From the NCBI RefSeq assembly GCF_017308015.1, contig NZ_JAFKFW010000018.1, forward strand, positions 1 through 64,000: 64,000 bases of DNA, written 5' to 3'. Numbering within the stretch: the first letter of the stretch is position 1; every line of letters starts with the position of its first letter. This document shows, one piece after another, positions 62,256 to 64,000 of this stretch. A program made the position numbers and the translations under genes. The notes under the pieces were generated by a model. The model searched no databases. It saw nothing but the letters and a program-made list of their open reading frames with translations, and was not told where the DNA came from. The DNA comes from Allobosea sp. (GTDB taxonomy: Bacteria; Pseudomonadota; Alphaproteobacteria; Rhizobiales; Beijerinckiaceae).

Positions 62256-62329
62256 GAGCGCCTCCGCGATGGAAGGAAGCTTAGCCGGTCATCTCCAGAA
62301 AACAACAAAAAACCACAAAAACAGTCAAA

Positions 62330-63100
62330 TCAGCCAGCGCGAATCCGGACCCCTTGCGTGGCCAGTTTCGCTGCGAGCGGGGCGGGGGGAGCCACGTCGA
62401 CCAGAAGCCCGGCGCAAGGCCGGTCCCCGCCGATGCGGCTCGGCAGAACGAGTCCGAACTTGCCGCTGTCGGCCATCAGGAAGCCCTGCTCTGCCGCGTT
62501 CAGCAGCGCGGTTCGGGTTGCGGCGCCGGCGCGGGTATAGTCGGTGAGGTGCCCGTCCGGATCGACGCCGCCGACGCTGACGAAGGCGAAATCGGCCGAG
62601 AGCCGCGCGATTGCGCGCAGCGTCTCCGGGCCGGTGGTCGCATCCTCGTTGCGATCGAACTCGCCGCCGATCAGGAGGACGCGGGCGCCGGCCAGCCGGC
62701 TGACGAGCCGGGCATTCTCCAGCGAGGTCGTGTGCACGATCAGGCGCTTGCGGTCCGATCGGGCCAGGGCGCGTGCCAAGGCCTCGGTCGTCGTGCCGGA
62801 ATCGAGCAGGACGGTCATGCCGTCGCCGAGCAGCGAGACGGCGAGATCGGCGATCCTCTCCTTGCCGGCGCGGTTCACGTTGCGACGGCTGGCGAAGGAA
62901 GCTTCCGAGCGCTCGTTGCGGATGGCCCCGCCATGGACGATCGAGAGCAGGCTGCCAGCCGACAGGGCCTTGAGATCGCGCCTCACCGTCTCGCGCGAGA
63001 CATCGAGCGCCTGCGCCAGCTCCTCCACCGTGACGGAGCCCGTCTCGTCGAGTTTCGCCAGGATGGCGTTGTGCCGCCGCGCTGCGATGTCGCGTGTCAT
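62330..63100 (-). CDS. DeoR family transcriptional regulator
   Basis: A 256-residue regulator. The N-terminal helix-turn-helix contains the DeoR signature (RHNAILAKLDETGSVTVEELAQALDVSRETVRRDLKAL), followed by IVHGGAI. A C-terminal sugar-phosphate-sensor-like domain follows, with LLDSGTTTEALARAL near residue 95. Its gene starts 14 bases after the stop of the semialdehyde dehydrogenase gene and precedes the dimethylglycine-dehydrogenase-like gene by 74 bases, so it probably regulates this unit. The inducer is unknown. Confidence 0.87.
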   Translation of the reverse strand: MTRDIAARRHNAILAKLDETGSVTVEELAQALDVSRETVRRDLKALSAGSLLSIVHGGAIRNERSEASFASRRNVNRAGKERIADLAVSLLGDGMTVLLDSGTTTEALARALARSDRKRLIVHTTSLENARLVSRLAGARVLLIGGEFDRNEDATTGPETLRAIARLSADFAFVSVGGVDPDGHLTDYTRAGAATRTALLNAAEQGFLMADSGKFGLVLPSRIGGDRPCAGLLVDVAPPAPLAAKLATQGVRIRAG

Positions 63101-63114
63101 GGAAGCGGAGCCGG

Positions 63115-64000
63115 TTACGCCGTGGCCCCGGCGCCGATCCCGCCGATGCAGGTGTACTTCACGTCGAGATAGTCCTGCAGGCCGTATTTCGAGCCTTCCG
63201 AGCCGAGGCCGGATTCCTTGACGCCGCCGAAGGGCGCGACCTCGGTGGTCACGAGGCCCTCGTTCACGCCGACGATGCCGTATTGCAGCGCCTCCGAGAC
63301 GCGGAAGGTGCGGCCGAGGTCGCGCGTGTAGAAATAGCAGGCGAGCCCGTATTCGGTGTCGTTGGCGAGGCGCAGCGCCTCTTCCTCGGTCTCGAAGCGG
63401 AAGACCGGGGCGACCGGCCCGAAGATCTCCTCGCGCGCGAACTGCATGGCGCCGGTCGCGCCGGCGATCACGGTCGGCTCGTAGAAGCTGAGGCCCAGCT
63501 CCGAGCGCTTGCCGCCGGTCGCGACGGTGCCGCCCTTGGCCTTGGCGTCGGCCACCATCTCCTCGACCTTGGCGAGCGCCTTCTCGTCGATCAGCGGGCC
63601 TTGCGTCACGCCGGCCTCGAGACCGGAGCCCAGCTTGAGCTTGCGGGTCGCGGCCGCCAGCTTCTCGACGAAGGCGTCGTAGATGCCGGCCTGCGCGTAG
63701 AAGCGGTTGGTGCAGACGCAGGTCTGTCCGGAATTGCGGAACTTGGCGGCGATCGCCCCTTCGACCGCGCGGTCGAGATCGGCATCGTCGAAGATGATGA
63801 AGGGCGCGTTGCCGCCGAGCTCCATCGAGACCTTCTTCACCGTCTCGGCTGCCTGCTTCAGCAGCACCTTGCCGACCGGGGTCGAGCCGGTGAAGGTGAT
63901 CTTGCGAACCAGCGGATTGCCGGTGAGCTCGCCGCCGACGGTGCGGGCGTCACCCGTCACGACATTGACGACGCCGGCCGGAATGCCGGCCTTCTCGGCA
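63115..64000 (-). CDS. succinate-semialdehyde-dehydrogenase-like aldehyde dehydrogenase, N-terminus outside window
   Basis: The frame is open to the right edge of the window, so only the last 295 or so codons are seen. The catalytic Glu is in KVSMELGGNAPFIIFDDADLD and the Cys in NSGQTCVCTNRFY. The C-terminal block APFGGVKESGLGSEGSKYGL and the CxC-type catalytic loop resemble NAD(P)-dependent succinate-semialdehyde dehydrogenases (GabD). Closely related enzymes act on glutarate or other semialdehydes. It is followed by the DeoR regulator gene after 14 bases. Confidence 0.87.
   Translation of the reverse strand, partial: AEKAGIPAGVVNVVTGDARTVGGELTGNPLVRKITFTGSTPVGKVLLKQAAETVKKVSMELGGNAPFIIFDDADLDRAVEGAIAAKFRNSGQTCVCTNRFYAQAGIYDAFVEKLAAATRKLKLGSGLEAGVTQGPLIDEKALAKVEEMVADAKAKGGTVATGGKRSELGLSFYEPTVIAGATGAMQFAREEIFGPVAPVFRFETEEEALRLANDTEYGLACYFYTRDLGRTFRVSEALQYGIVGVNEGLVTTEVAPFGGVKESGLGSEGSKYGLQDYLDVKYTCIGGIGAGATA

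Noticed and set aside
1-64000. CRISPR array, tRNA, rRNA, prophage or complete insertion sequence
   Set aside because: No regularly spaced repeats, RNA gene signatures, phage genes or intact transposase were seen by reading; a tRNA or small-RNA search program was not available, so small RNAs cannot be excluded.

Overview
The window is about 64 kb of GC-rich (roughly 65%) DNA from an alphaproteobacterium, most likely of the order Hyphomicrobiales (Rhizobiales). I infer this from the FixL/FixK-type regulators, an Irr-type iron control element in front of an mbfA homologue, the opine-oxidase-like dehydrogenase, and the phnWAY phosphonate genes. A Bosea- or Bradyrhizobium-like host would fit, but the genus cannot be fixed from the sequence alone. 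No rRNA, tRNA, CRISPR array or intact mobile element was seen.

Region A (1-12885) is an accessory catabolic cluster. After the tail of one ABC permease come an octopine/nopaline-dehydrogenase-family enzyme, a DadA-type FAD oxidoreductase, a family-5 solute-binding protein and an MmgE/PrpD protein. A divergent LysR regulator follows, then a tightly overlapping operon of a three-part flavin/iron-sulfur dehydrogenase (two DAO-type flavoproteins, a small [2Fe-2S] protein and a large FAD/BFD subunit) and two Dpp-type permeases. The set looks like uptake and oxidation of an opine or another N-substituted amino acid. It ends in a decayed IS481-type transposase relic (about 13073-13362).

Region B (13528-44333) reads as a low-oxygen/redox stress island. 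At its centre are a hybrid histidine kinase with a FixL-type heme PAS domain, a FixK-like Crp/Fnr regulator and an OmpR-type response regulator. Around them lie a beta-CASP nuclease, an APH-like/AAA kinase fusion, phosphoketolase, universal stress proteins, two zinc alcohol dehydrogenases, an Mg-type P-ATPase, an RbbA/YhhJ-type ABC exporter, and a phaC / MaoC-Pta / ackA operon with a phasin. I located six TTGAT-N4-ATCAA-like sites, most centred 58-82 nt upstream of start codons in this island, which suggests one FixK regulon. Its products would channel carbon through acetyl phosphate to ATP, acetyl-CoA and polyhydroxyalkanoate when respiration is limited. Inside the island, mbfA and a cytochrome b561 form a pair behind a 17-bp ICE/Irr palindrome.

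Region C (44650-46692) holds an AT-rich solute-binding protein, a diacylglycerol kinase and a stretch that may be a decayed gene.

Region D (46693-59811) is a phosphonate cluster: LysR, phnW, phnA, phnY, a binding-protein-dependent 2-aminoethylphosphonate transporter, a phosphoesterase, a second LysR, the PbfA-type ammonia-lyase and a 2-hydroxyacid dehydrogenase. Together these would convert 2-aminoethylphosphonate and its 1-hydroxy derivative to acetate and phosphate. Region E (59829-64000, minus strand) has a semialdehyde dehydrogenase cut by the window end, a DeoR regulator and a dimethylglycine/sarcosine-dehydrogenase-like flavoprotein.
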